Shown: positions 47,465 to 56,506, counted from the first letter of the stretch. The stretch: DNA of 64,000 bases from Synechococcus sp. WH 5701 (GCF_000153045.1 NZ_CH724159.1:1227556-1291555), one strand, 5' to 3'. The notes: generated by a model from the sequence alone, not told the origin. Made by a program: numbers and translations.

Positions 47465-49357
47465 ATGACGGTGCTGGAACAGGGTCAGATTCAGATCCAC
47501 ACCGAAAACATCTTCCCGATCATCAAGAAGGCCGTCTATTCCGGCCACGAAGTGTTCCTCAGGGAACTCGTCAGCAATGCGGTGGATGCCATCAGCAAGC
47601 GCCGCATGGCCGCCATGGCGGGCGACTGCAGCGAAGGACCCGAAGGGCTGGTGAGCATCAGGATCGACCGTGAGGCCAAAACCCTCACCATCAGTGACAA
47701 CGGCATCGGCATGAGCGCCGATGAGGTAAAGCGCTACATCAACCAGGTGGCCTTCTCCAGTGCTGAGGACTTCCTCGAGAAATACAAGCGCGAAGACGAC
47801 GCGATCATCGGCCATTTCGGCCTCGGCTTCTATTCAAGTTTCATGGTGGCCGAGCGGGTGGAGCTGATCAGCCTCAGCGCCAGCCCCGGCGCTGAAGCGG
47901 TGCGCTGGAGCTGCGATGGCTCCCCCAACTTCAGCCTGGAAACCGGCGAGCGCGCCGAGCCTGGCACCGATGTGATCCTGCACCTGCAGGAGGAGGAGCT
48001 GGAATACATCGAACCGGCCCGCATCCGCTCCCTGATCACCACCTACTGCGACTTCCTGCCGGTGGAGGTGCAGCTGGAGGGAGAAACCGTGAACAAGCGG
48101 GAGGCGCCCTGGCGCAAGAGCCCGCGGGATCTCAGCGACGACGATTACATCGCCCTTTACCGCTACCTCTACCCCTTCCAGGGTGACCCGCTGCTCTGGG
48201 TGCACCTCAACACCGACTACCCCTACACCCTGCAGGGGATCCTCTACTTCCCCCGGATCACCGGACGGGCCGACTGGGAGAAAGGCGAGATCCGCCTCTA
48301 CTGCAACCAGGTGTTCGTGTCCGACTCGATCAAGGAGGTGGTGCCCCGCTACCTGCTGCCCCTGCGTGGGGTGATCGACTCCCCCGACATCCCCTTGAAC
48401 GTGAGCCGCAGCGCCCTGCAGACGGATCGGCGGGTGCGCTCGATCGGCGGCTTCGTGGCCAAGAAGGTGGGAGACCGGCTCAAGGAACTGCACCGCGATG
48501 AGCCCGCCCGTTATGCCGAGATCTGGGAGGGCATTGCCCCCTTCATCAAGATCGGCGCGATGGAAGACGAGAAGTTCGCCGATCAGGTGGCCGAGCTGAT
48601 CCTGTTCGGCACCACCGCAGCGGCGGCCGAGCCCGACCCTGTCGCCGTTGGTGAGAAGGCTTACACCACCCTCAGTGGCTACCGCAGTCGCCTCGAGAGT
48701 TCGGAGAATCAGCGCATCCTCTATTGCACCGATGAAGCCGCCCAGGCCGGGCCGCTGGCCCTCTGGCAGGGGCAGGGGGCTGAGGTGCTCCTGGCCGACA
48801 CCCTGATCGATGCCCAGTTCATCCCCTGGCTTGAAGACCGCCACGGGGAGCTGAAATTCCAGCGGGTGGACGCGGAACTCGACGCCAGCATCCAGGAACA
48901 GGAGAGCAGCCTGAGTGATGCCGACGGCAGCGACAGCTCCGAGAAGTTGCGGGAGCTGTTCAAGGGCGCCCTGGCCAACGAGAAGGTGACCATTCAGGTC
49001 CAGGCGCTCAAGGGGGAGACCACCCCGGCGGCCCTGATCCTGCTGCCGGAGCAGATGCGCCGCCTCAACGATATCGGCGCTCTGATGGAGCAACGCCTGC
49101 CCGGACTGCCCGACCACCATGTGCTGGTGGTCAACCGCCGTCACCCCTTGGTGGCGGGCCTGCAGAAACTCTCCAGTGGCGCCGTGCTCACGGGTGTGGG
49201 CACCAGCTCCCCCAGCCAGCAGCTGGCCCAGGAGCTCAGTTGCCACATCTATGAACTGGCCCGCCTGGCGGTGGGGGGCCTGGAGCCGAACCAGCTGGCC
49301 GGTTTCCAGCAGCGCAGCGCCGACCTGATGGGCCGGCTGATGGAGCGGGGCCTCTGA
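47465..49357 (+). CDS. htpG: Hsp90-family chaperone HtpG
   Basis: A 630-residue bacterial Hsp90. GHKL ATPase motifs: LVSNAVDAI (N for Mg), ISDNGIGM, and GHFGLGFYSSFMVAERV. The middle domain carries the conserved ISPDI-like SPDIPLNVSRSALQ segment with arginines; the C-terminal dimerisation domain ends near MGRLMERGL. Cyanobacterial HtpG is known to help under heat and light stress. Start ATG at 47465. No heat-shock control element (CIRCE) is seen in the 120 bases upstream. Confidence 0.96.
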   Translation: MTVLEQGQIQIHTENIFPIIKKAVYSGHEVFLRELVSNAVDAISKRRMAAMAGDCSEGPEGLVSIRIDREAKTLTISDNGIGMSADEVKRYINQVAFSSAEDFLEKYKREDDAIIGHFGLGFYSSFMVAERVELISLSASPGAEAVRWSCDGSPNFSLETGERAEPGTDVILHLQEEELEYIEPARIRSLITTYCDFLPVEVQLEGETVNKREAPWRKSPRDLSDDDYIALYRYLYPFQGDPLLWVHLNTDYPYTLQGILYFPRITGRADWEKGEIRLYCNQVFVSDSIKEVVPRYLLPLRGVIDSPDIPLNVSRSALQTDRRVRSIGGFVAKKVGDRLKELHRDEPARYAEIWEGIAPFIKIGAMEDEKFADQVAELILFGTTAAAAEPDPVAVGEKAYTTLSGYRSRLESSENQRILYCTDEAAQAGPLALWQGQGAEVLLADTLIDAQFIPWLEDRHGELKFQRVDAELDASIQEQESSLSDADGSDSSEKLRELFKGALANEKVTIQVQALKGETTPAALILLPEQMRRLNDIGALMEQRLPGLPDHHVLVVNRRHPLVAGLQKLSSGAVLTGVGTSSPSQQLAQELSCHIYELARLAVGGLEPNQLAGFQQRSADLMGRLMERGL

Positions 49358-49536
49358 GGCCCCGGTGCAAACCGCCCTGGACCTGTGCCCTGAAGTGTTG
49401 GCTCAAGAGGTTCAAGTCATCACCCGGGTTTCATTTCATCGCTCCCCATCCGCGGCTGAATCAGGAAGGCCCTGGTCGGTGAGGTTTTGGGTGGTTTCGG
49501 CCGATAGCGTGAGCCTCCTCTCCCCCATCTGAGCCC

Positions 49537-50442
49537 ATGGACACCAGGCGTCTCGGCCGCCGCGAGCTGTTGGGACTACTGCTGGGCGGAGCTCTGGCGG
49601 GCACGCTGCTGCTGGAGCGTCAGAGCCCTGGCCAGGCCGCCACGCCGGCGAAACCTGAAGCAGCCCGCCTGCACTGGCTGGCCGTGGCCGACACCGGCGG
49701 CGGCAACGAGCCCCAGCGGGCTGTGGGCAGGGCCATGGCGGCCGTCCATCGCGCCCGGCCGGTGGATCTGGTGGTGCTCGCTGGCGACAACATCTATCCC
49801 AAGGGCGACATCAGCCAGGTGAAGGAGAAATTCACCATCCCCTACAAGGCGCTGCTCACAGCCGGCGTGCCCTTCCATGCCGTGCTGGGCAACCACGACA
49901 TCCGCACGGCCAATGGCGATCCCCAGATCGCCTATCGCCCCTTCGGGATGAAGGGACGCTGGTACACCCTGGCCAGGGGGCCGGTGGAGTTCTTCATGCT
50001 CGACTCCAACGTCAACGCCGACTGGGGTCGCCAGCTGCCCTGGCTGAAACGGGCCCTCGCCGCCAGCCAAGCCCCCTGGAAGGTGGTAGTGGCTCACCAT
50101 CCGATCCAGTCCTCCGGGCACTACGGCAATAACGAAGCAGCCAGGGCTCGATTGGCCCCATTGTTTCGACAATTCGGGGTGCAGCTCTACATCAACGGTC
50201 ATGAGCACAACTACGAGCGCAGCAAGCCGATCAATGGCACCACTTACCTGGTGGTGGGCGGTGGCGGCGCCTATCTGCGCCCGGTGACCCCCGGGCCCAA
50301 CAGCGCCCGAGCCATCAGCGCCCACAGCTTCGCCGAGCTCACGGCCAGCAACAAGCAGTTGCTGATCCAAGCCTGGGATTCCAAAGGCCAATCCATCGAT
50401 CGAGCAGCCATCAACCCCGCTGGCCAGCTGATCAAGCCCTGA
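49537..50442 (+). CDS. Exported metallophosphoesterase (purple acid phosphatase-like)
   Basis: A 301-residue calcineurin-type phosphoesterase with a twin-arginine-like signal (RRLGRRELLGLLLGGALAGTLL). Metal motifs: D near VADTGGG, DLVVLAGDNIYPKG, LGNHDIR, VVAHHPIQS, and NGHEHNYERS. This is the purple acid phosphatase layout, also used by exported phosphodiesterases; an extracellular or periplasmic phosphate-scavenging role is likely (inference). The 180-base gap upstream has no obvious Pho box. It is followed by rpmB. Confidence 0.87.
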   Translation: MDTRRLGRRELLGLLLGGALAGTLLLERQSPGQAATPAKPEAARLHWLAVADTGGGNEPQRAVGRAMAAVHRARPVDLVVLAGDNIYPKGDISQVKEKFTIPYKALLTAGVPFHAVLGNHDIRTANGDPQIAYRPFGMKGRWYTLARGPVEFFMLDSNVNADWGRQLPWLKRALAASQAPWKVVVAHHPIQSSGHYGNNEAARARLAPLFRQFGVQLYINGHEHNYERSKPINGTTYLVVGGGGAYLRPVTPGPNSARAISAHSFAELTASNKQLLIQAWDSKGQSIDRAAINPAGQLIKP

Positions 50443-50566
50443 GCGCTGCTGCTGCTGCCCAGCCTTGCTGATTCCGCTTTGGCAGGTCCACCCCTTTGTT
50501 AAGGTAGCTCCTTGGCGCCATCCAGGTCCCTGGTTGCTGCCCGTCCACTGAGTATCGGTTGCCTTC

Positions 50567-50803
50567 ATGTCCCGGGTTTGTCAGCTCACCGGCAAGCGCG
50601 CCAACAACGGCATGGCGGTCAGCCATTCCCACGTGCGCACCAAGAAACTCCAGCAGGTGAACCTGCAGGAACGGCGTCTCTGGTGGGCTGAAGGCAACCG
50701 CTGGGTGAAGCTGCGCGTCGCCACCCGCACCCTGCGCACCATCCAGAAAAAAGGCCTCGACGCCTACGCTCGCGAACTGGGCGTCAATCTGGCCAAACTC
50801 TGA
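50567..50803 (+). CDS. rpmB: 50S ribosomal protein L28
   Basis: A 78-residue ribosomal protein with the L28 start [22 protein letters not shown] and basic body [16 protein letters not shown] ... [14 protein letters not shown]. It lies alone between an exported phosphatase and a peroxiredoxin, 22 bases before the latter. A TTAAGG-type A+T-rich patch lies around 50500, possibly part of its promoter (weak evidence). Confidence 0.97.
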   Translation: MSRVCQLTGKRANNGMAVSHSHVRTKKLQQVNLQERRLWWAEGNRWVKLRVATRTLRTIQKKGLDAYARELGVNLAKL

Positions 50804-50825
50804 GTCGTCTCAGAGCTCCGTCGTT

Positions 50826-51404
50826 GTGAATCGCCGCCAACTCCTGGAAGGAGCGCTCGTTCACGCCACCGCCGCTCTGGTGATTCCCGGATTGACCGCA
50901 CCTCTCCTGGCCTGGCCCGGTAAGGCTCAGGCCATGGGGGGTGTTTTGCCTGCTCTCGATCAACCTGCCCCAGACTTTCGTCTGCCGGGGTTCGGCCCCG
51001 GCCTTGATGCCTCCGGCAACCTCGGGCTCAACGACTTCCAAGGCCGTTGGCTGGCGCTCTACTTCTATCCGAAAGATTTCACCGGCGGCTGCACCCTGGA
51101 GGCCAGGGGATTTCAGCAAGACCTCGAGCAGTTTCATCAATATGGCGCCGAGGTGGTGGGCATCAGCGCGGATGATGTGGCCGAGCATGCCTCCTTCTGC
51201 GACAGCGAGGGGCTGGTGTTTCCCCTGCTCTCCGATCCAGGCGGAGCGGTGAGCCAGAGCTATGGATCCTGGATTGCTCCGTTCTCCCAGCGGCACACCT
51301 TTCTGATCGACCCCAACGGGGTGCTGCGGGCCCGCTGGGTGGCGGTGCGCCCCCTGGGTCACAGCCGCGAAGTGCTCGAGGAGCTCAAGCGCCTGCAGGC
51401 CTGA
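50826..51404 (+). CDS. Exported peroxiredoxin (BCP/PrxQ type)
   Basis: A 192-residue peroxiredoxin that reduces hydroperoxides. Peroxidatic cysteine is C89 in KDFTGGCTLEARGF; C125 (SFCDSEG) may be the resolving cysteine; the usual PrxQ resolving cysteine 5 residues after C89 is replaced. An N-terminal signal-like segment (MNRRQLLEGALVHATAALVIPG, ending AQA) suggests export, possibly via Tat to lumen or periplasm. GTG start at 50826. Cyanobacteria have several PrxQ copies; an exported one is less common. Confidence 0.88.
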   Translation: MNRRQLLEGALVHATAALVIPGLTAPLLAWPGKAQAMGGVLPALDQPAPDFRLPGFGPGLDASGNLGLNDFQGRWLALYFYPKDFTGGCTLEARGFQQDLEQFHQYGAEVVGISADDVAEHASFCDSEGLVFPLLSDPGGAVSQSYGSWIAPFSQRHTFLIDPNGVLRARWVAVRPLGHSREVLEELKRLQA

Positions 51405-51431
51405 GTGAGTGCTGATAAGGCCTGAGGGAGC

Positions 51432-52490
51432 TCAGTGGCCCAGCCAGCGGCTCAGCAGCTCACGATGAACGCGGCTGTCATGGCGCAGCCCCTCCACCAC
51501 CAGCGGCTGGGGGGGCTTCTCCAACTGCTCAAGCCACTCCTGCTGGAGGGCGCGGGCGTCTTGCAGCTGCTCCAGATCACGGCAGGGGCAGGCCAGCGCC
51601 TGGGCGGCAGCTCTCACCTTCGGGTCGTAGCTGAGGGCCACCAGGGGGGCACCGGCCAGGGCCGCCACGATCACCCCGTGCAGCCGCATCGAGAGCACCA
51701 GGGAGGCGCCGCTGAAGATCTCCATCGCCTCCTCGGGAGTGGCCACAAGCTCTTCGTGGCTGCGCTGGGCCAGCCGCCGGGGGACCAGGCCCTGGCGATC
51801 CAGCGAAGCGAGCAAACCCCGGTCCTGATCCCGGTGAAACGGCAGCCAGATCACCTCTCGATTCGCCGCGGCCGCCACGGCATCGAGGGCCTCCAGCAGG
51901 GGCCTCCAGCGCTCGCCCTCCAGCAGGGGTGTGGGCCGCCAACACAGCACCAGGGGGCCTCCTGGCCCATGCCAGCGCCTGGTCGCCAACGACCAGACCG
52001 GATCACTGCCGAGCTGGCCGGGCCGTCCCCAGGCAGCCGCCAGCCCTGCCGAGTCCGGATCGCGCCAGCTGCTGGCCTGCACCAGGTTCAGAAGTCTCCG
52101 CACCAGCAGGCGGCTGCGGCGACGGTGCAGGGGTCCCAGTCCCTGGCCCCAGAGCAGCACAGGCTTGCCCTGCAGGCGTGCCGAGATGATCAACGCGGCG
52201 TAATAAAGGAGGCTGCGGAAGCTGGTGGCGTCCTGGAGCAAACTGCCGCCGCCCAGCACAAGGGCATCACAACGGTCGAGAGCACGGCGCACCGCCTTGA
52301 AATCGCGCCGCGGACAGGTGCGCACCCCCAGGCGCTGCTGCACTTCCCCCTGATCGAAGGCCGTGACCACGGGATCACAGCCCTCGGGCAACTGGGCCAG
52401 CAGGGCGCTGAGCAGGGCATCGTCGCCCAGGTTGTGCTCGCCGTAGTAGCCGCACAGCAGCGGTTGAACACCCTTCTGCCTTGGCCCCAC
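51432..52490 (-). CDS. Polysaccharide pyruvyl transferase (CsaB-like)
   Basis: A 352-residue enzyme that adds pyruvyl ketals to cell-surface polysaccharide. Family marks: GYYGEHNLGDDALLSALL at the start, ALVLGGGSLLQDATSFRSLLYY, VLLWGQGLGPLHR, and the C-terminal LVLSMRLHGVIVAALAGAPLVALSYDPKV. CsaB pyruvylation anchors S-layer proteins in other bacteria; the acceptor here is not known. It faces the peroxiredoxin gene and is divergent from hli. Confidence 0.88.
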   Translation of the reverse strand: MGPRQKGVQPLLCGYYGEHNLGDDALLSALLAQLPEGCDPVVTAFDQGEVQQRLGVRTCPRRDFKAVRRALDRCDALVLGGGSLLQDATSFRSLLYYAALIISARLQGKPVLLWGQGLGPLHRRRSRLLVRRLLNLVQASSWRDPDSAGLAAAWGRPGQLGSDPVWSLATRRWHGPGGPLVLCWRPTPLLEGERWRPLLEALDAVAAAANREVIWLPFHRDQDRGLLASLDRQGLVPRRLAQRSHEELVATPEEAMEIFSGASLVLSMRLHGVIVAALAGAPLVALSYDPKVRAAAQALACPCRDLEQLQDARALQQEWLEQLEKPPQPLVVEGLRHDSRVHRELLSRWLGH

Positions 52491-52577
52491 CGAACACCGA
52501 TGCGATCTGCAGGGAGGCTACGGGAGCAGAGACGACTCGCCAAAGATCCCAGGGCCCTGCGGCCAGCTCCAGGACCA

Positions 52578-52606
52578 TGGACAGAGCGGTTACCTCCTGT
52601 TACAAT
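52578..52606 (+). promoter_or_regulatory. hli promoter with HLR1 (RpaB) element
   Basis: A sigma-70 type promoter: -35 TGGACA at 52578-52583, 17-base spacer, -10 TACAAT at 52601-52606, 25 bases before the hli ATG. Overlaid is an HLR1 pattern, a direct repeat with 10-base period: GTTACCTC at 52589-52596 and GTTACAAT at 52599-52606, matching (G/T)TTACA(A/T)(A/T) in all but two bases. RpaB binds HLR1 and in low light represses hli genes; sitting across the -10 box fits repression. Confidence 0.65.
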
Positions 52607-52630
52607 CATCGCAACACTGCTTCACATGCA

Positions 52631-52774
52631 ATGTCCAGCTCCGACTCCCGCTTCGGTTTCGTCTCCTTCGCTGAAACCTGGAATGGCCGTCTGGCCATGC
52701 TCGGCTTCGTGATCGGCCTGGCCACCGAACTGCTCACCGGCCAGGGCATCCTCGGCCAGATCGGCCTCGGCTGA
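52631..52774 (+). CDS. hli: High light-inducible protein (Hlip)
   Basis: A 47-residue single-helix chlorophyll-binding protein. The chlorophyll motif is ETWNGRLAMLGFVIGLATE (ExxNxRxAMxGF), followed by a GQGILGQIG end. These proteins protect photosystem II assembly and chlorophyll synthesis under excess light in the thylakoid membrane. The ATG at 52631 gives the usual length. An HLR1-containing promoter sits 25 bases upstream and a strong terminator 24 bases downstream, so it is a single-gene unit. Confidence 0.93.
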   Translation: MSSSDSRFGFVSFAETWNGRLAMLGFVIGLATELLTGQGILGQIGLG

Positions 52775-52797
52775 ACCCGATTGATCAGCATCACCTC

Positions 52798-52828
52798 AAC
52801 CCCGTCCGAGATCCGGACGGGGTTTTTT
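52798..52828 (+). terminator. Rho-independent terminator after hli
   Basis: Stem CCCCGTCC/GGACGGGG at 52800-52807 and 52815-52822 with a short loop GAGATCC, followed by TTTTTT. It touches the end of the convergent secreted hypothetical gene. Confidence 0.88.
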
Positions 52829-53394
52829 CATGGCTGACCAGAGCCACCACCGCTGGCCTTGAACACCAGGCAAAGCACCGACTCACGGCTCGCCCCCATC
52901 ACGCCCTGGCGAACCCAGCTGCAGGCCAGATGCGAAGCCGATGGTTTGCTGTAGGCGATGCGTCTGTGCTGCGGCGACCTCCACCACTCCAGGGCGACCC
53001 GCTCCGAGGTCCAGTAGCCAGGGAAGGCAGGGCAGGCCAGCACCTCCCCCAGCAAGTGCCAGCCAGCAGGCAGCAGCAGGCGCTCAAACGGCGACGGGAT
53101 GCCGGACCCACCCCCATGGGAACAACCACCGGCCGCCTCCATGGCACGGCGCTGCTCAACGGCATAGGCCTCCACCTCCCGTTGGATCTCAGCAGGCACA
53201 CGGAGATAGCTGGAGCCCACGAGGGTCCGCCGACGACGGCTGACAGCCTCAATCGTTTCTTGGGCAGCCGCCTGGGCGGAGGTGCTGACGACAGCCGCTT
53301 CGGCTGACACAGGCATCAACCCAGAGGCCAGCGCCAGCACCGCTGAGAAGCCATGCAGACGATTGAGCCTGAGGCAGTGGTGATTCGGCTCCAT
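52828..53394 (-). CDS. Secreted hypothetical protein, possible CAP/SCP-like domain
   Basis: A 188-residue protein with an N-terminal signal peptide (LHGFSAVLALASGLMPVSAEA). The C-terminal part holds ALEWWRSPQHRRIAYSKPSASHLACSWVRQG, which resembles the W-x-x-S-x-x-H segment of CAP/SCP domains, but the family link is tentative because the rest is divergent. Five cysteines are spread through the mature part, suggesting disulfides outside the cytoplasm. Function unknown. Confidence 0.6.
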   Translation of the reverse strand: MEPNHHCLRLNRLHGFSAVLALASGLMPVSAEAAVVSTSAQAAAQETIEAVSRRRRTLVGSSYLRVPAEIQREVEAYAVEQRRAMEAAGGCSHGGGSGIPSPFERLLLPAGWHLLGEVLACPAFPGYWTSERVALEWWRSPQHRRIAYSKPSASHLACSWVRQGVMGASRESVLCLVFKASGGGSGQP

Positions 53395-53504
53395 GGCTCA
53401 AGCCCATCGAATCCGATGATGCCCCCTCTGGCACCAAGCGGCACCGACTCTCCACCTGAGCCCTGGGTTCCGTACATTGCTGGTCCACGTGGGTGCCGGG
53501 CGCC

Positions 53505-53804
53505 ATGCATGCCCTTTCACTGCCCACCTGGTGGATCCATGTGGCCTCGGTCCTGGAGTGGATCCTGGCCATGGCGGCCGTGATCCACTGGGGTGAGCGC
53601 CGCGGCGAAACCGAGTGGCGCTGGCTCGCCCTGGCCATGCTGCCGGCCCTGGTGAGCGCCATGGCGGCCTGCACCTGGCATTTGTTCGACAATGCCCTGG
53701 ACCTTCAGGGTCTGGTGGTGTTCCAGGCCGGCACCACCTTGCTCGGCAACGTGGCCCTGGCGGCGGCAGCCTGGACGCTCCTGCCAAAAGGGAGCCGGTC
53801 ATGA
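53505..53804 (+). CDS. DUF2499 (Ycf49-like) membrane protein
   Basis: A 99-residue protein with about three membrane segments: LPTWWIHVASVLEWILAMAAVI, WLALAMLPALVSAMAACTWHLF, and VFQAGTTLLGNVALAAAAW. This is the DUF2499/Ycf49 pattern of cyanobacteria and plastids. Function unknown. ATG at 53505 (MHALSLPTWW) is preferred to a GTG at 53493. Its stop overlaps the DUF3593 start by four bases (ATGA), and DUF3593 overlaps psaK, so three genes are coupled. Confidence 0.82.
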   Translation: MHALSLPTWWIHVASVLEWILAMAAVIHWGERRGETEWRWLALAMLPALVSAMAACTWHLFDNALDLQGLVVFQAGTTLLGNVALAAAAWTLLPKGSRS

Positions 53805-54199
53805 CGGTCGTTGGCCTTGGAGCCCTGGCGGCGGTTGATCCCGGCCCCCTGTTCGTGCTGTCGCTGCTGCCCTATCTGGCCTTCCTGCGCTGGGCCTCAG
53901 CCAGCAAGCGTTTCCCGCCCCTGGCCCTGCGGGGTTTCCAGTTCACCCTGGTGTTCGTGGCGGTCACCATCGCCGCCGCGGTGTTGGCGGAGCAGCGGTT
54001 CGGCCGGAAACTGGCCGATGTGGACCCCCTGCATGGGGGAGCGGAGTCCTTCCTGACCGTGGCCAACCTGCTGGTGCTCTGGGGCTTCAGCACCAGCGGC
54101 CAGAGCCCACCCGGCCAGAGCAGTGAACAAGTCTTAAGCGCCGGTGAACAGCCAGCTGTTCCCCCGCAGGATGGGGCGTCAGTTTTTGATCGACCATGA
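53801..54199 (+). CDS. DUF3593 membrane protein
   Basis: A 132-residue protein with about three hydrophobic segments (PLFVLSLLPYLAFLRW, FTLVFVAVTIAAAVLA, SFLTVANLLVLWGF) and a polar C-terminal tail of about 30 residues. It matches the cyanobacterial/plastid DUF3593 family, commonly next to DUF2499. Function unknown; a thylakoid role is suggested by neighbours only. Its start overlaps the DUF2499 stop and its stop overlaps the psaK start. Confidence 0.78.
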   Translation: MTVVGLGALAAVDPGPLFVLSLLPYLAFLRWASASKRFPPLALRGFQFTLVFVAVTIAAAVLAEQRFGRKLADVDPLHGGAESFLTVANLLVLWGFSTSGQSPPGQSSEQVLSAGEQPAVPPQDGASVFDRP

Positions 54200-54453
54200 T
54201 CGCTCCTCTTCTCGCCATGGCGCCCGCCTCGCTGACCTGGTCGCCGAAGGTGGCTTTGGTGATGATCGTGTGCAACGTGATCGCCATTGGCATCGGCAAG
54301 GCCACCATCAAGTACCCCTCCGAGGGTGCCCAGCTGCCTAACTCCCAGTTCTTCGGTGGCCTGAGCCATGCTTCCCTGCTGGCCACCACCAGCCTGGGTC
54401 ACATCTTCGGTATCGGTGCCATCCAGGGTCTGGCCTCCCGCGGCGTGCTCTGA
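54196..54453 (+). CDS. psaK: Photosystem I reaction centre subunit PsaK
   Basis: An 85-residue two-helix membrane protein of the outer edge of photosystem I. Marks: SLTWSPKVALVMIVCNVIAIGIGK, then the stromal loop KATIKYPSEGAQLPN, and SLLATTSLGHIFGIGAIQGL. ATG at 54196 overlaps the DUF3593 stop by four bases. The long N-terminal hydrophobic leader is normal for PsaK. A bidirectional terminator lies 72 bases downstream. Confidence 0.95.
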   Translation: MIAPLLAMAPASLTWSPKVALVMIVCNVIAIGIGKATIKYPSEGAQLPNSQFFGGLSHASLLATTSLGHIFGIGAIQGLASRGVL

Positions 54454-54524
54454 AGCCAAGCCTGAGGCTCAGGCCTGACATTCACAGGCCTGAGCCGACC
54501 ATCAACCAGCAACCAGGCATCAAC

Positions 54525-54551
54525 AAAAGGCGGGCTGCACACCCGCCTTTT
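54525..54551. terminator. Bidirectional terminator between psaK and dxs
   Basis: AAAAGGCGGG at 54525-54534 and CCCGCCTTTT at 54542-54551 around loop CTGCACA. With A and U runs on each side it can end transcription from both psaK (plus) and dxs (minus). Confidence 0.85.
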
Positions 54552-54592
54552 CTGCTGAGCCTCTGAGCGCCTGCTTCGGCCGGTGCCGAGGA

Positions 54593-56506
54593 TCAGACCG
54601 CCAGAGGCTGGCGTTGGATCCCCAGCAGGGCAAAGCGCTGCAGGATGCGGTCGGCCATCTGGGGCGGAGTGAGCCCGAGAGCTTTCTTGCTCTCATCCGG
54701 GCTGGCGTGGTCCACCAGCTGATCGGGGATGCCGATGCGGAACACGGGCACCATCACCTCGTGGTCGTTGAGCGATTCCACCACCGCCGCGCCGAACCCA
54801 CCGGGCAGAGCACCTTCCTCCATCGTCACCACCCGGCCGATGCGGCGTGCCAGGGGCAGGATCAGGCTTTCATCAAGGGGGCGCAGGAAGCGGGCATTCA
54901 CCACCGCGGCCCTGATGCCCTGCTCCTGCAGCAGGCCAGCCGTGGCCATGGCCGGCGCCACCATGGCTCCATAGGCCACGATCAGCAGATCATCGCCATC
55001 GGCCAGCTGCTCACCGTGGCCGATCTCCAGAGGCTCCCAACCCTCCTCCATCAAGGGCACCCCTTCGCCTTCGCCGCGGGGGAAACGGATGGCGCAGGGC
55101 CCGTTGTGGCCGATCGAGGTGACCAGCATCCGCTGGAGCTCCGCCTCGTCCTTGGGCGCCATCACCGTGAAATTGGGCACGGCCCGCAGATAGCTGATGT
55201 CGTACTGGCCCTGGTGGGTGGGACCATCAGCGCCCACGATCCCGGCGCGGTCGAGCACGAAGGTCACCGGCAGCTTCTGGATGCCCACGTCGTGGATCAG
55301 CTGGTCGAAGGCGCGCTGCAGGAAGGTGCTGTAGATCGCCACCACCGGTTTGAGACCAGCCGTGGCCATGCCCGCGGCCATGGTGACGGCGTGCTGCTCG
55401 GCGATGCCCACATCGAAGTACTGCTTGGGCAGGGCCTTCTCGAGCAGATCGAGGCCGGTGCCGGTGGCCATGGCCGCCGTGATTCCCACCACGGTGGGGT
55501 CGTGTTCACAGATTCGGACCAGGGTCTGACCGAAGACCTTGCTGTAGCTGGGGGGTTTCGGCTTGCTGGAGGGGAAGGCCTTGCCGGTCTTGAGGTCAAA
55601 GGCCGACTGGGCGTGGTAAGCGACCTGATCGGCCTCGGCGTAGGGATAGCCCTTGCCCTTGGTGGTGGCCACATGCACCAGCACCGGACCTTCGCAGCGG
55701 TGGGCGGCGCTGAACGTGCGCACCATTTCAGCGATGTCGTGGCCGTCGATCGGACCCATGTAGGTGAAGCCCAGCTCCTCGAAGACGGCCCCCACCTTGG
55801 GCACGGCCAGCCGGCGCATGCTCTCCTTGAGCCGCTCCAGCTCGGGCGGCAGCTCCCCGTGCATGAAGGGCAGGTGCTTGAAGGCCTCCTCGGCGCTGCC
55901 GGAGAGGAACTGCAGCGGTGGGCTCAGCCGCATGCGGTTGAGATAGGTGGAGAGGGCTCCCACCGGCGGTGAGATCGACATGTCGTTGTCGTTCAGCACC
56001 ACCAGCAACGGGGTCCTGGGCAGGTGCCCGGCGTGGTTGATCGCCTCGAGCGCCATGCCACCGGTGAGGGCGCCATCGCCGATCACCGCCACGCACTTGA
56101 ACTCCTCGCCGCGACGGTCGCGGGCCAGGGCCATGCCCAGGGCCGCCGAAATGCTGGTGGAGGCGTGACCCGCCCCGAAGTGGTCGAAGCGGCACTCGCT
56201 CCGCTTGAGGTAACCGGCCACCCCACCCTGCTGACGCAGGGTGTGGAACTGGTGGTAACGCCCCGTGATCAACTTGTGGGGGTAGGCCTGGTGGCCCACA
56301 TCCCAGACCACTCGGTCCGTCTCCAGGTCGAGGGTCTGGTAGAGGGCCAGGGTGAGTTCGACCACGCCCAACCCAGGGCCGAGGTGACCTCCGCTGGTGG
56401 ACACCACCTCCAGATGCTTCTCACGAATCTGACGAGCTATGGCTTCAAGCTCGCCGATGCTGAGGCCATGCAGCTGGTTGGGATGGCTCAGCTCGCTGAG
56501 ATGCAT
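54593..56506 (-). CDS. dxs: 1-deoxy-D-xylulose-5-phosphate synthase
   Basis: TPP-dependent first enzyme of the MEP isoprenoid pathway (pyruvate + glyceraldehyde-3-P). 637 residues; the TPP motif is [20 protein letters not shown], plus [36 protein letters not shown] and the transketolase C-terminal domain. Carotenoid and phytol side chains in a cyanobacterium depend on it. It is convergent with psaK and divergent from ilvA. Confidence 0.97.
   Translation of the reverse strand: MHLSELSHPNQLHGLSIGELEAIARQIREKHLEVVSTSGGHLGPGLGVVELTLALYQTLDLETDRVVWDVGHQAYPHKLITGRYHQFHTLRQQGGVAGYLKRSECRFDHFGAGHASTSISAALGMALARDRRGEEFKCVAVIGDGALTGGMALEAINHAGHLPRTPLLVVLNDNDMSISPPVGALSTYLNRMRLSPPLQFLSGSAEEAFKHLPFMHGELPPELERLKESMRRLAVPKVGAVFEELGFTYMGPIDGHDIAEMVRTFSAAHRCEGPVLVHVATTKGKGYPYAEADQVAYHAQSAFDLKTGKAFPSSKPKPPSYSKVFGQTLVRICEHDPTVVGITAAMATGTGLDLLEKALPKQYFDVGIAEQHAVTMAAGMATAGLKPVVAIYSTFLQRAFDQLIHDVGIQKLPVTFVLDRAGIVGADGPTHQGQYDISYLRAVPNFTVMAPKDEAELQRMLVTSIGHNGPCAIRFPRGEGEGVPLMEEGWEPLEIGHGEQLADGDDLLIVAYGAMVAPAMATAGLLQEQGIRAAVVNARFLRPLDESLILPLARRIGRVVTMEEGALPGGFGAAVVESLNDHEVMVPVFRIGIPDQLVDHASPDESKKALGLTPPQMADRILQRFALLGIQRQPLAV

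Noticed and set aside
49358..49536. Small RNA gene (SRP RNA, 6S or tmRNA) in the gap after htpG.
   Set aside because: No conserved loop (such as GGAAGCAGC for SRP RNA) or clear hairpin-plus-U terminator.
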